Positions 1 to 7,997 of a stretch of DNA of 47,364 bases are shown here, one piece after another. Every line of letters begins with the position of its first letter. Position 1 is the first letter of the stretch. The notes below the pieces were generated by a model that was given only the letters and a program-made list of their open reading frames with translations, was not told where the DNA came from and ran no database searches. The position numbers were made by a program, and so were the translations under genes. Origin of the DNA: an uncultured Eubacteriales bacterium (GTDB taxonomy: Bacteria; Bacillota; Clostridia; Oscillospirales; CAG-272); NCBI GenBank assembly GCA_900544985.1, contig UQXK01000009.1, positions 1 to 47,364 of the forward strand, in the 5' to 3' direction.

Positions 1-75
1 TTTTGAAGTTCCAAGAAACTTTTCCCGAAAAGTTTCTTGTGTCAGGGTTTGGGGCAGAAGCCCCAACTTATAATA
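1..75. repeat. Dispersed intergenic repeat, copy A (cut by window edge)
   Basis: Seen directly: a near-perfect 26-base palindrome at 13-38 (12-base arms AAGAAACTTTTC and its complement) is followed by a GC-rich hairpin at 49-66 (TTGGGGC, loop AGAA, GCCCCAA). The same order of elements recurs at 19474-19605 and, inverted, at 31141-31284. Only the right half of the unit is inside the window. A role as an intergenic hairpin or terminator element is inference. Confidence 0.75.
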
Positions 76-81
76 CACACA

Positions 82-109
82 AAAAAACGCGGAGAAATCC
101 GCGTTTTTT
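82..109 (-). terminator. Intrinsic terminator of the amino-acid ABC operon
   Basis: A 12-base stem (AAAAAACGCGGA, loop GAAA, complement) has T-runs on both sides, so it can work in both directions. It lies just past the stop codon of the ABC ATPase gene read on the minus strand. Confidence 0.85.
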
Positions 110-119
110 ATTTTTCATC

Positions 120-917
120 TTATGAAGAATGAAATGACGAAAGAAAAGTATTGAGTCTCGCGTTATCTTCATTAGAAAAGATTTCTTCGGGCGTTCCATA
201 AGCCGCAACAACGCCGTCGTTCATAAAGATTATCTTATCGGAAACATCGCGCGCAAAACTCATTTCGTGGGTTACAATTATCATAGTCATATTTTGAGCG
301 GCAAGCCCGCGTATAACTTTCAGGACCTCGCCCGTTATTTCAGGATCGAGAGCAGATGTCGGCTCGTCGAAAAACAGTATATCTGGCTCCATCATCATAG
401 CTCTTGCAATAGAAACTCTCTGCTGCTGTCCGCCGGATATTTCGCACGGATAAGCGTTTTCCTTATCGGAAAGACCGACAGACAAAAGAAGTTCAGATGC
501 CTTTTTATCTATTTCGGAATACATATTTTTTAATTCCGATGAAGAAAGCTTTTCGCTTTTAGCTTTTTCTTTTACGCGTAGACGCGGTGCAAGAGTGAGG
601 TTTTCCTTTACCGTATATTGAGGAAAAAGATTGAAAGATTGAAACACGAGTCCGAAGCTGAGCCTTTTTTCTCTTATCTCGGCGGAAGAATATTTTCTGA
701 TATCGGAAGCGTCAAAAATACACTTTCCGTCGACCGAAATCGTTCCCGCGTCAGCCGTTTCAAGAAAATTCAGGCAACGCAAAAGCGTTGTTTTACCGCT
801 TCCGGAAGAGCCGATTATAGAGAGCACTTCGCCTTTTTCAAGGGTAAGGTCCACACCTTTTAAAACTTCGTTTTTATCAAATCTTTTTGTTATATTTTTA
901 ACTTCGAGAAAAGCCAT
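120..917 (-). CDS. Polar amino-acid ABC transporter, ATP-binding protein
   Basis: Cytoplasmic ATPase (265 aa) of a polar amino-acid importer of the GlnQ/HisP type. The order of motifs is complete: Walker A GSSGSGKTT near residue 36, signature SGGQQQRVSIARA near 161, Walker B ILFFDEPTSALD and the H-loop IVTHEM. The ATG is preceded by AAGGAGG at a good distance. It is the last gene of a three-gene operon (binding protein, permease, ATPase) and starts 9 bases after the permease stop codon; a strong terminator follows. The family is certain. The substrate cannot be read from this subunit; glutamine, cystine or another polar amino acid are all possible. Confidence 0.93.
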   Translation of the reverse strand: MAFLEVKNITKRFDKNEVLKGVDLTLEKGEVLSIIGSSGSGKTTLLRCLNFLETADAGTISVDGKCIFDASDIRKYSSAEIREKRLSFGLVFQSFNLFPQYTVKENLTLAPRLRVKEKAKSEKLSSSELKNMYSEIDKKASELLLSVGLSDKENAYPCEISGGQQQRVSIARAMMMEPDILFFDEPTSALDPEITGEVLKVIRGLAAQNMTMIIVTHEMSFARDVSDKIIFMNDGVVAAYGTPEEIFSNEDNARLNTFLSSFHSS

Positions 918-926
918 ATATCCTCC

Positions 927-1571
927 TTATACGCGGTAGTACGAAAGTTTCTTTTCGAAAAATCCGAAAAGAAGCGTAAGTATTCCGACAAACACAAGGT
1001 AAAAAACAGCCGTATAAAAGAGCGGCCAGATAAGCCCGTAACTTGTAAATTCTTCGGCGGCTTTAAGTATTTCGACAATGAGTATAACACGCGCAAGAGC
1101 GGTATCTTTCACAAGCGTTATCACTTCATTCGACATAGGTGCAAGTATGCGTTTTACAACCTGCATAAGTATTATTTTGAAAAATACCTGGGAACGTGTA
1201 AGACCGAGCACTTCTCCCGCCTCGTACTGACCGCGCGGAATGCTCTCTATGCCGCCTCTGTATATCTCTGAAAAATAGCAAGCATAATTTATAACAAAAG
1301 CGATAATCACCGCGGTAAATCTCGATGCTATCGGAGTCCCGAAAATCATGCCCGGAACATAAAAAACTATAAATATTTGAAGCATAAGCGGCACACCGCG
1401 TATTATCCAGACAAAAACTTTTACCAATACAGAAAGAGGTTTGAATTTCGACATAGAGCCGAAAGATATTATAAGTCCGAGCGGCAATGCTATGAGCAGC
1501 GTCAGCGCAAAAATAAGACACGTATTTTTTAATCCGCTCAGAAGACTGAGCGTAACTTGCCAAAAACCCAT
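927..1571 (-). CDS. Polar amino-acid ABC transporter, permease
   Basis: Integral membrane permease (214 aa) of the HisM/GlnP family with about five hydrophobic segments and the cytoplasmic EAA-type loop (GLTRSQVFFKIILMQ followed by ALARVI) that contacts the ATPase. I place the start at the ATG at 1571 (MGFWQV), which has AAAAGGA 8 bases upstream. A TTG six codons further upstream is possible but has no clear ribosome binding site. The gene follows the binding-protein gene after a 122-base gap that carries a strong hairpin. Only one permease gene is present, so the channel is probably a homodimer (inference from the family). Confidence 0.92.
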   Translation of the reverse strand: MGFWQVTLSLLSGLKNTCLIFALTLLIALPLGLIISFGSMSKFKPLSVLVKVFVWIIRGVPLMLQIFIVFYVPGMIFGTPIASRFTAVIIAFVINYACYFSEIYRGGIESIPRGQYEAGEVLGLTRSQVFFKIILMQVVKRILAPMSNEVITLVKDTALARVILIVEILKAAEEFTSYGLIWPLFYTAVFYLVFVGILTLLFGFFEKKLSYYRV

Positions 1572-1640
1572 TTTTTTATTCCTTTTCAAATAAAGGGGAT
1601 TTCCCTGTTATAAATATCTGTTTTATCAAAAATGAAAATA

Positions 1641-1670
1641 TGTTCTCCGCAGCCTTCGCCGCGGAGAACA
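1641..1670 (-). other. Intercistronic hairpin between binding protein and permease
   Basis: A perfect 10-base inverted repeat (TGTTCTCCGC and its complement) with a 10-base loop lies between the first and second gene of the importer operon. There is no T-run, so it is unlikely to be a full terminator. In ABC operons such hairpins commonly stabilise the binding-protein message or reduce readthrough; that role here is inference. Confidence 0.65.
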
Positions 1671-1693
1671 TAAAGCCGCAATTTTTATGTATT

Positions 1694-2485
1694 TCAGTCA
1701 ACAGTTACTTTGAGGCTGTTTTCAAGACCGTACTTCTTTGCGAGTTCAAGAAGCTTGCCGTTATCATTAAGAGTCTTTATAGCTTCGTTTACCTTAGCCG
1801 TAAGCTCGCTTCCCTTTTTGAAACCGATAGCATAAACTTCGGATTCAAGGGTGATAGCGTCTACTATTGCGAGATCTTCATAATCTCCGTTGCCGCATAT
1901 GCCCTGTGCAAGAAGAATATCGACAACTGCAAAATCGGCAGCGCCGGATTTTACTTCAAGGAATGCATTTATCTGTGCGGGGGATGTTACGACTTTGCCC
2001 GTGCCGACAACGCCTTCGGCATAGCTCTGACCTGCGCTTCCGGATTCCGCAACAGCGGTCTTTCCCGCAAGGTCAGCTTCGCTCTTATAAGCGTCGAGAG
2101 CGGATTTCTTTACAACTACACACTGCTGATTGAGCATGTAGCTGTAAGAAAAGTCTACGAGTTCCGAACGCGGAACACCGTTGTCGCTGGAATTTGCCGT
2201 AAAGCCGTTCCAGATGCAATCTATTGCACCGGAGGAAAGCTCTGCGTACTTCTGTTCCCATTCGATCTGCTGGAATTCCACCTTCATACCGATGAGTTTG
2301 CCGACTTCTCTTGCAAAATCGGATTCAAATCCCGTCCAGTTGCCGTTTTCGTCTTTTTCATTGAAATTTTTTACTATCGTTACGCCACAAACGAGTGTAT
2401 CGTCCTTTTTTCCGCAAGATGCAACGAAAAAAACAACGCCTACAAGCATGAGAGCAACGAGCAAAACAGAAATGATCTTCTTCAT
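1694..2485 (-). CDS. Amino-acid ABC transporter, substrate-binding lipoprotein
   Basis: Extracellular solute-binding protein (263 aa) of family 3. The N-terminus is a lipoprotein signal: MKK, a hydrophobic stretch, then the lipobox VASC with the acylated cysteine near residue 24, followed by a charged linker GKKDD. The body has the family pattern (GFESDFAREVGKLIG, then IDCIWNGF, then YMLNQQCVVVKKS and AVAESGSAG). It would be anchored to the outer face of the membrane and pass a polar amino acid to the permease. It is the first gene of the operon, with a consensus promoter at 2548-2576 and a ribosome binding site AAGAGGAAGAG before the ATG. Substrate not determined. Confidence 0.93.
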   Translation of the reverse strand: MKKIISVLLVALMLVGVVFFVASCGKKDDTLVCGVTIVKNFNEKDENGNWTGFESDFAREVGKLIGMKVEFQQIEWEQKYAELSSGAIDCIWNGFTANSSDNGVPRSELVDFSYSYMLNQQCVVVKKSALDAYKSEADLAGKTAVAESGSAGQSYAEGVVGTGKVVTSPAQINAFLEVKSGAADFAVVDILLAQGICGNGDYEDLAIVDAITLESEVYAIGFKKGSELTAKVNEAIKTLNDNGKLLELAKKYGLENSLKVTVD

Positions 2486-2547
2486 TTTCTCTTCCTCTTT
2501 AAATATGATAAAATTTTAATGTTTTATCTTGGTAAAACAATAACATA

Positions 2548-2576
2548 ATAATATCACTCAAAGCTACCTTTGTCAA
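2548..2576 (-). promoter_or_regulatory. Promoter of the amino-acid ABC operon
   Basis: Read on the minus strand: -35 TTGACA (2571-2576), 17-base spacer, -10 TATTAT (2548-2553). Just downstream of the predicted start is an inverted repeat, GTTTTA, 6 bases, TAAAAC (2521-2538), which could be an operator or a short leader hairpin. The promoter match is direct; the operator idea is inference. Confidence 0.85.
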
Positions 2577-2594
2577 TACTTTTTTCGTTTTTAA

Positions 2595-2624
2595 ATAAAA
2601 AAACAACGAGCAAACGCTCATTGT
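2595..2624 (-). terminator. Terminator of the clpE-Nudix transcript
   Basis: Read on the minus strand, an 8-base stem (CAATGAGC with GCTCGTTG, one G-T pair) is followed by a run of seven T. It ends transcription from the Nudix gene just before the importer promoter. Confidence 0.75.
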
Positions 2625-2654
2625 CGGGAAAACAGTTATTCTTTATTCTAACAG

Positions 2655-2690
2655 AACAGGCATGATAAAAATCATGCCTGTTTTAATTTT
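2655..2690. terminator. Strong hairpin with T-rich right flank
   Basis: A perfect 12-base stem (AACAGGCATGAT, loop AAAA, complement). The T-rich tail lies on the plus side (2681-2690), although no plus-strand gene ends here. It may be a second, downstream part of the minus-strand termination region or a remnant. Confidence 0.5.
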
Positions 2691-2723
2691 AATCGATGAT
2701 AATGACAATTCCGGTTATGTCAT

Positions 2724-3575
2724 TCATTGATTCATCATACTTTTCAATAATTTTTCCGCTTCCGCATACAGTTTTGGAGATGTCTTTGGATATGTAAGCT
2801 TGGAAGGCAGCGTGTCAAAAACCCTTATTTCTTTCATTTCGCTTTCCGGAAGCTCGCCAAGAGAGTGAACGACCGCAAGGAATACCATGCCGTTGGAGCA
2901 GGCTTGAGAATTGAATCCCCAATAGTCGCACACAGGATAGATGTCGGCGTCCTTGATTCCGCTTTCCTCAAAAAGCTCTCGCTTAGCACATTCGAGCGGC
3001 GTTTCACCGTCCTCTATATGACCGCCTTGCGTTTCCCATGTGTTCCTCTTCTTGTGTCTTGATAAAATCCAATGCCCGTCATAATAGGTACAGATAACCG
3101 TGTACTTATATCTTTCAAGATATCCCAACGGATAAAGCCTGCATTCAAGTTCTTTGCGGATAGTTTCCCTGTCAATATACGGCGCATCAAGAGCGATGCC
3201 GAGTTTCTCTGATTTTTCGACAGCAAGTTTATGACCTTGCAGCGCCGCTTTTCGATACCAAAAGATAGCCTGTTCCATATCACGCTCAACACCGATTCCA
3301 TCCTCATGAATCAATGCAAGGTTGTATTGACCGTCGCGCTCCCCGTGATCTGCGGCTCTGCGTATCCAATAAACCGCTTTATTCAAATCTTTCTTTACGC
3401 CAAGGCCTTCATAATAGAAGCATCCGATTTGATATTCTGCAAACGGATAGCCCTTTTCGGCAAGAGACAAATATCCCTCAAAGCACTTTTCGTATTGCTT
3501 TGTTTTTAAATATTTCCGAGTCAATTCATTACATATATCAAGCTCTATACAAGGCTTATAATAAGACTCTGACAT
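2724..3575 (-). CDS. Sel1-repeat / Nudix hydrolase fusion protein
   Basis: A 283-aa protein with two distinct parts. The first, about residues 25-125, holds Sel1-type helical repeats (GCFYYEGLGVKKDLNKAVYW, then LIHEDGIGVERDMEQAIFWY), a protein-interaction module. The second, about residues 155-275, is a Nudix hydrolase domain with a complete Nudix box at 185-207: G-x5-E-x7-REL-x-EE-x-G-I. Nudix enzymes cleave nucleoside diphosphates linked to another group; the substrate here is unknown. I choose the ATG at 3575, with GGGTGA 7 bases upstream, over an in-frame GTG at 3584. The gene starts 18 bases after the clpE stop, so the two are probably cotranscribed. The domain combination is unusual. 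Confidence 0.88.
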   Translation of the reverse strand: MSESYYKPCIELDICNELTRKYLKTKQYEKCFEGYLSLAEKGYPFAEYQIGCFYYEGLGVKKDLNKAVYWIRRAADHGERDGQYNLALIHEDGIGVERDMEQAIFWYRKAALQGHKLAVEKSEKLGIALDAPYIDRETIRKELECRLYPLGYLERYKYTVICTYYDGHWILSRHKKRNTWETQGGHIEDGETPLECAKRELFEESGIKDADIYPVCDYWGFNSQACSNGMVFLAVVHSLGELPESEMKEIRVFDTLPSKLTYPKTSPKLYAEAEKLLKSMMNQ

Positions 3576-3593
3576 AATAATCACCCTATTGTT

Positions 3594-5963
3594 TTATTTA
3601 ACATTAACTTCAAGTGCATCTGCCTTTTTATCAATTACAATCTCGCTTATATGCTTATCATACGAAGAAATTATCTTTTCGGCGGCGATGTCCTCAACAT
3701 TTCGGCTTATAAAGCGTCTCATATTTCTTGCGCCGTACTTTTGCGAATAAGATTTTTCGGCAATATATCTTAAAGCTTCGTCACTGCAAGAAACGGAAAT
3801 ATTGCGTTCCGAGAGAGTCTTTCTCAGATCGTTTATCATTATGGAAGCGATCTTCACGAAATCTTCCCTGTCAAGGCTTCTGAATGTTATTATCTCGTCC
3901 ACGCGGTTCATAAATTCGGGGCGTAAAAATTCGGAAAGCGCCTTCTCAGTCCTGTTCTCGGCGATAGTTTTATCGCTCGCACCGAACCCGGCGGTATTAG
4001 AAGTATTCCCCCCCGAACCCGCATTCGTCGTCATAACAATAATGCAGTTTGTAAAGTCAACTTCTTTTCCGTGAGAATCGGTGACTTTTCCGTCGTCGAG
4101 TATCTGCAAAAGAATATTCATTACATCGGGATGAGCTTTTTCTATCTCATCGAAAAGAACGACCGAGTACGGTTTGCGGCGTATTTTCTCCGTGAGCTGT
4201 CCTGCGTCGTCATATCCGACATATCCGGGAGGAGAGCCTATCATTCTCGAAACGGAATGTTTTTCCATAAATTCCGACATATCAAGTCGTATTAAAGAAT
4301 CGGGAGTGTTGAAAAGCTCGGAAGCAAGCACCTTTACAAGCTCTGTCTTTCCTACGCCCGTAGGACCTGCGAAAATGAACGAAGCGGGTTTTCTCTTATA
4401 GCTTACACCTGCACGATTGCGTTTTATTGCGCGGACGACGGCGTCGACCGCGGCGTCCTGCCCTATCACGCGGGCTTTGATCCTGTCTGCAAGAGAGTTC
4501 AGCTTTTCATATTCATTTGCATTTACCGTACCTGCCGGAACTCCGGTCCATATCTCAATAACTCTTGCGAGCGAATCTCCTGTAAGTTCTATCGTGGAAA
4601 GTTCGGCTTTGAGCTTCTCATACTCTTCTTCATCTTTCAATTGGCTCGCTTTTACGGAAGCTATAAGCTCGTAATGCTCGCTCTGCGCCTTTTCGTCGGC
4701 ATCCTGAGGAAGAGGTGTCTCTTCGAGCTCCTCTATCTGCTTTTTGAGCATATCAAGCTCTTTTTCGACAGTCGCCACTCTGTCAAGCAAGGGCGAATTC
4801 ATAGCGACATATGCCGCCGCCTCGTCGAGAAGATCTATCGCCTTATCGGGAAGAAATCTGTCTGTTATATATCTTTCCGAAAGTTCGACGGCACGCGAAA
4901 TAATATCGTCGGATATTCTTATCCTGTGATATTTTTCGTAGTACTCTTTTATTCCGACGAGTATCTTTTTTGTGTCCTCGATAGAAGGCTCTTCGACTAT
5001 TATCGGCTGAAATCTTCTTTCAAGTGCGGAATCCTTCTCTATATACTTTCTGTATTCGTTAAGCGTCGTAGCGCCGATGAGCTGTATTTCGCCTCTTGAC
5101 AACGCGGGTTTCAATATATTCGCGGCATTCATACTGCCCTCGGAATCTCCCACGCCGACTATGCTGTGAACCTCATCTATGACGAGTATTATATTTCCGA
5201 GCGCCTTTACCTCGTCTATAAGCCCTTTCATGCGGCTTTCGAACTGACCGCGGAATTGCGTTCCCGCAACAAGAGACGTAAGGTCCACCAGAAACACCTC
5301 TTTGTCGCGGAGCTTATACGGCACGTTTCCGGAAGCTATCCTCTGCGCCAACGCTTCCGCGATCGCCGTTTTGCCGACACCCGGTTCGCCTATAAGGCAG
5401 GGATTGTTCTTCTGTCTTCTTGTGAGTATCTGCATCATACGCGCAGTTTCGCGCTCGCGACCGATCACCGCGTCGAGTTTTCCCATTCTTGCGTCTCCGG
5501 TAAGATCGCGGCAATACATGGAAAGATATCTGCGGTTCTGCTTTTTCTTCTTTTCTCCGGGAGCATTCTTCTCTTTTTTATCCTTGTCTTTTTCGGCGTT
5601 TTTGCGTTCCTTGTCATCTTTGTTAGGAGAAAAAGGAAGATTGCCGAAAAATTTTGCAAAATCGAGGGCGGGAGCGCGTCCTGCGCTATCTTCGGAGCCG
5701 TTATCGGAATTTTCTTCGTTTCCGTCCTCGCCGTCGGTAAAATTCTCTGCGTTTTCGGAAAGAAATCCGTTTACTTCGTCCTCCATATTGTCAAGGTCTT
5801 CCCCGCTTATACCCATACCGGAAAGAATGCTGTCTACCTGAGGAATACCGAGCTCTCTTGCACATTTAAGGCAAAGTCCCTCATTCTTGCTCTCTCCGTT
5901 TTCAAGCTTGGTGACAAATACCACAGCCATACGTTTATGGCATCGTGAACATAATTGCATCAT
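3594..5963 (-). CDS. clpE: ATP-dependent Clp unfoldase, ClpE type
   Basis: A 789-aa Hsp100 AAA+ unfoldase with two ATPase modules. The N-terminus carries C5-x2-C8-x22-C31-x2-C34, exactly the zinc-finger spacing described for ClpE, and not the double Clp-N repeat of ClpC/ClpB. After it comes a long acidic then lysine-rich low-complexity linker (about 55-145). Module 1 has Walker A GEPGVGKT (192-199) and DEVHSIVG. A coiled-coil/UVR-like segment follows near 400-460. Module 2 has GPTGVGKTE, LFDEIEKAHPDV and, after TTNAG, a TAGFGA segment at the place of the ClpP-docking loop. It probably feeds stress-damaged proteins to ClpP. It lies 78 bases after cvpA. No CtsR-type heptad repeat is visible in that gap. 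A run of seven G (coding strand) lies at 4008-4014. Confidence 0.9.
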   Translation of the reverse strand: MMQLCSRCHKRMAVVFVTKLENGESKNEGLCLKCARELGIPQVDSILSGMGISGEDLDNMEDEVNGFLSENAENFTDGEDGNEENSDNGSEDSAGRAPALDFAKFFGNLPFSPNKDDKERKNAEKDKDKKEKNAPGEKKKKQNRRYLSMYCRDLTGDARMGKLDAVIGRERETARMMQILTRRQKNNPCLIGEPGVGKTAIAEALAQRIASGNVPYKLRDKEVFLVDLTSLVAGTQFRGQFESRMKGLIDEVKALGNIILVIDEVHSIVGVGDSEGSMNAANILKPALSRGEIQLIGATTLNEYRKYIEKDSALERRFQPIIVEEPSIEDTKKILVGIKEYYEKYHRIRISDDIISRAVELSERYITDRFLPDKAIDLLDEAAAYVAMNSPLLDRVATVEKELDMLKKQIEELEETPLPQDADEKAQSEHYELIASVKASQLKDEEEYEKLKAELSTIELTGDSLARVIEIWTGVPAGTVNANEYEKLNSLADRIKARVIGQDAAVDAVVRAIKRNRAGVSYKRKPASFIFAGPTGVGKTELVKVLASELFNTPDSLIRLDMSEFMEKHSVSRMIGSPPGYVGYDDAGQLTEKIRRKPYSVVLFDEIEKAHPDVMNILLQILDDGKVTDSHGKEVDFTNCIIVMTTNAGSGGNTSNTAGFGASDKTIAENRTEKALSEFLRPEFMNRVDEIITFRSLDREDFVKIASIMINDLRKTLSERNISVSCSDEALRYIAEKSYSQKYGARNMRRFISRNVEDIAAEKIISSYDKHISEIVIDKKADALEVNVK

Positions 5964-6041
5964 GTATAAAAATCCTTCTCGGCGGCTTTAAAATGTCGTT
6001 TTCTTTTATAAATTCAGCCGTGCCGCCGTACGGCGATATAT

Positions 6042-6701
6042 TTAATTTCCCGATATTTTCTTTATTGCCATAAATATATATGTCATCGGATTTATTTTCG
6101 TACACAGTTTATATATCGTAGAATCGAGCATCGGCATTATAAAGATGTCGGGCCATTTGGAATTGAGTATCGGGAAAAGAAGATTTCCGAAAAGATTCGC
6201 TATGATCCAAGCCCAAAAAAAACCGTTGAGGATTCCGAAAACCAGTCCGAGAATACCGTCCGCCTGCCTTATTATCGGCGCTTTTACAAACACGCCTATT
6301 ATCAAAAATATGACTTTCATAATAATAAGAGCAAGAATAAATACGAGCACGAACGCTATAACCGTTGCAATAACATCGGCTATAAGATTTTTTGCGACGG
6401 CGTTTGCGGTCTCGGAAACATCGTCGGATGATATTATATAATCTATAATCACCTTTATTTTTTCCATAAAGCCGTTGTTTCCGTCAGAAAATTCCGGCAT
6501 TTCGACATCTGTTATCATTTTTGCGATAAACGGCAGACGCTTTACAAGGACAGCCGCTTTTTTATAGAACGCAAAAGTCAGAAAAAACGAAACTATATAT
6601 GAAACGAAACCCGAAACGGATTTCACAAAGCCTTTCTTTGCCCCGATAACGGCGAATATCGCCACTATCAAAAGAAGTATTATATCCAAAACAGATGACA
6701 T
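6042..6701 (-). CDS. CvpA family membrane protein
   Basis: A 219-aa integral membrane protein of the CvpA family (colicin V production-like). The N-terminal hydrophobic segment followed by GAKKGFVKSVSGFVSYIVSFF is characteristic of the family; hydrophobic helices follow near residues 30-45, 100-140 and 160-180. The start at 6701 has CGGAG 8 bases upstream. It lies 24 bases after the DUF5711 gene and upstream of clpE. Members are linked to purine or peptidoglycan-related phenotypes in some bacteria, but the biochemical function is not settled and nothing here settles it. Confidence 0.85.
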   Translation of the reverse strand: MSSVLDIILLLIVAIFAVIGAKKGFVKSVSGFVSYIVSFFLTFAFYKKAAVLVKRLPFIAKMITDVEMPEFSDGNNGFMEKIKVIIDYIISSDDVSETANAVAKNLIADVIATVIAFVLVFILALIIMKVIFLIIGVFVKAPIIRQADGILGLVFGILNGFFWAWIIANLFGNLLFPILNSKWPDIFIMPMLDSTIYKLCTKINPMTYIFMAIKKISGN

Positions 6702-6725
6702 GATTATTCTCCGTCAATAAAAAAT

Positions 6726-7949
6726 TTATTTAAAATCCGAGAGATTTAAAAGCGAAGTGCGCTCTTCGTAACAAACAAGAACGTTTCCGTCGTCAAATAC
6801 GAACATGGCACGGGCTCCCTTTTCTATCGGAAGCGATTTTTTTTCTCCGCCTGACACGGTGTACACAGCCGAATCCGTAAGTAAATATATTCTATCATTT
6901 AAAACAGATATATCCAATACCTGATATGGAAAACTTTCCGTAAATTTTTTGTGTCCGTCGTTTTGATAGACGGTAACAAGCGGAGTGCCTTTTGTCTTTC
7001 CCGTCAGCACGGCTATGCAATCGTCGAAAACGCGGTACATAAGCACATCTTCATTGAAGTTTTCCGAAAATACAGACTTGAATTTTTCATTGTAAAATTC
7101 TATACCGTCGGTATACAATGCAAAAAACGAAGAATCAGCGAAAAATCCCGTCGACACGGGCACCCCCCCCTCCGATACGGAAAGAAGTTCTACCCTGTCT
7201 TTGTAGATATTTCGAACGGAAAGCTCGCGGGAAAAATCTCCGCCGTTCGCGGCATACGACAGTATTGCCGCATTTTTTCCGTTCGGCGATACAGCGGAAG
7301 AAAAAGCATATTTTTCGTTGCTCTTCCATGAGTAGACCGATTTGAACGCATCATTGTAAACATATACGGCACAAGAGTAATCGGCGTCTTTTGTTATAAC
7401 GGTGAAACTGCCGTCTTTCCCGGAAGAAACAGACATTATCGGATACTCGAAATCTATCTCGTAAAGCTTCGAAAAAGAATTGAATATCGATATTTTGTTC
7501 GTTCCGGGATAATATGTGATAAGATATTTCCCGTTGTTATCGCAGAGATTTTTTTCCCCGTTTATTTTGGAGGTCATTATATTGCGTCCCGCGATATTAT
7601 ATAGCTTTATATATCCGTCTCCCATAACGGCAAGATCGCCCTTGTAAAGCAAAAAAGCCGTGTTTTCATCGGAATTGTAGTATATGTCTTTATAATTTGC
7701 GGAAGTGGAGACAGGATCGACGTATACATATTTAAAAAGATACCTGAAATTTTCCGCTCTCAGCTCTTTATGAAAAAAAAGTCCCGATATAAGTACAAAG
7801 ACAAGAAGAAAAATAAGAACGGCATATTTCGCTATATGATAAAAATCGGCTGTTTTTTCGTAATACACCGTTTCATAAGGAAGATATGCAGCCATAGTAT
7901 CGGTCTTTTCTTTTATGTCTTTTAAACGATTTAAAAATCTATGCGCCAC
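6726..7949 (-). CDS. DUF5711-type membrane-anchored propeller-like protein
   Basis: A 407-aa protein with one transmembrane helix (about residues 38-58, YAVLIFLLVFVLISGLFF) after a 35-residue cytoplasmic tail. A long extracellular part is rich in repeated beta-strand units (for example DGSFTVITKD and SPNGKNAAILSY), as in a propeller. This matches the clostridial DUF5711 family. It uses a GTG start with a strong AGGAGGAG site. It sits between truA and cvpA. Function unknown; the layout suggests a surface sensor or scaffold, which is inference. A run of eight G on the coding strand (7163-7170) could be slippage-prone. Confidence 0.8.
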   Translation of the reverse strand: MAHRFLNRLKDIKEKTDTMAAYLPYETVYYEKTADFYHIAKYAVLIFLLVFVLISGLFFHKELRAENFRYLFKYVYVDPVSTSANYKDIYYNSDENTAFLLYKGDLAVMGDGYIKLYNIAGRNIMTSKINGEKNLCDNNGKYLITYYPGTNKISIFNSFSKLYEIDFEYPIMSVSSGKDGSFTVITKDADYSCAVYVYNDAFKSVYSWKSNEKYAFSSAVSPNGKNAAILSYAANGGDFSRELSVRNIYKDRVELLSVSEGGVPVSTGFFADSSFFALYTDGIEFYNEKFKSVFSENFNEDVLMYRVFDDCIAVLTGKTKGTPLVTVYQNDGHKKFTESFPYQVLDISVLNDRIYLLTDSAVYTVSGGEKKSLPIEKGARAMFVFDDGNVLVCYEERTSLLNLSDFK

Positions 7950-7997
7950 GTTCTCCTCCTTATAATAAAATTATTATCAGTATTTATTTGCCGAAAG

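Noticed and set aside
1640..2548. Long plus-strand open frame opposite the amino-acid binding protein gene
   Set aside because: The minus-strand frame is a complete lipoprotein with signal peptide, promoter and operon partners; the plus frame is Cys/Phe/Tyr-rich noise.
2655..2690. Plus-strand gene ending at the hairpin at 2655
   Set aside because: No plausible plus-strand gene precedes the hairpin; the region to the left is the importer promoter and gene on the minus strand.
3801..5950. Plus-strand frames opposite clpE
   Set aside because: All lie within the AAA+ coding region of clpE, which has every expected motif.
5964..6041. CtsR operator before clpE
   Set aside because: No GGTCAAA-type heptad repeat is found in the 78-base gap after cvpA.
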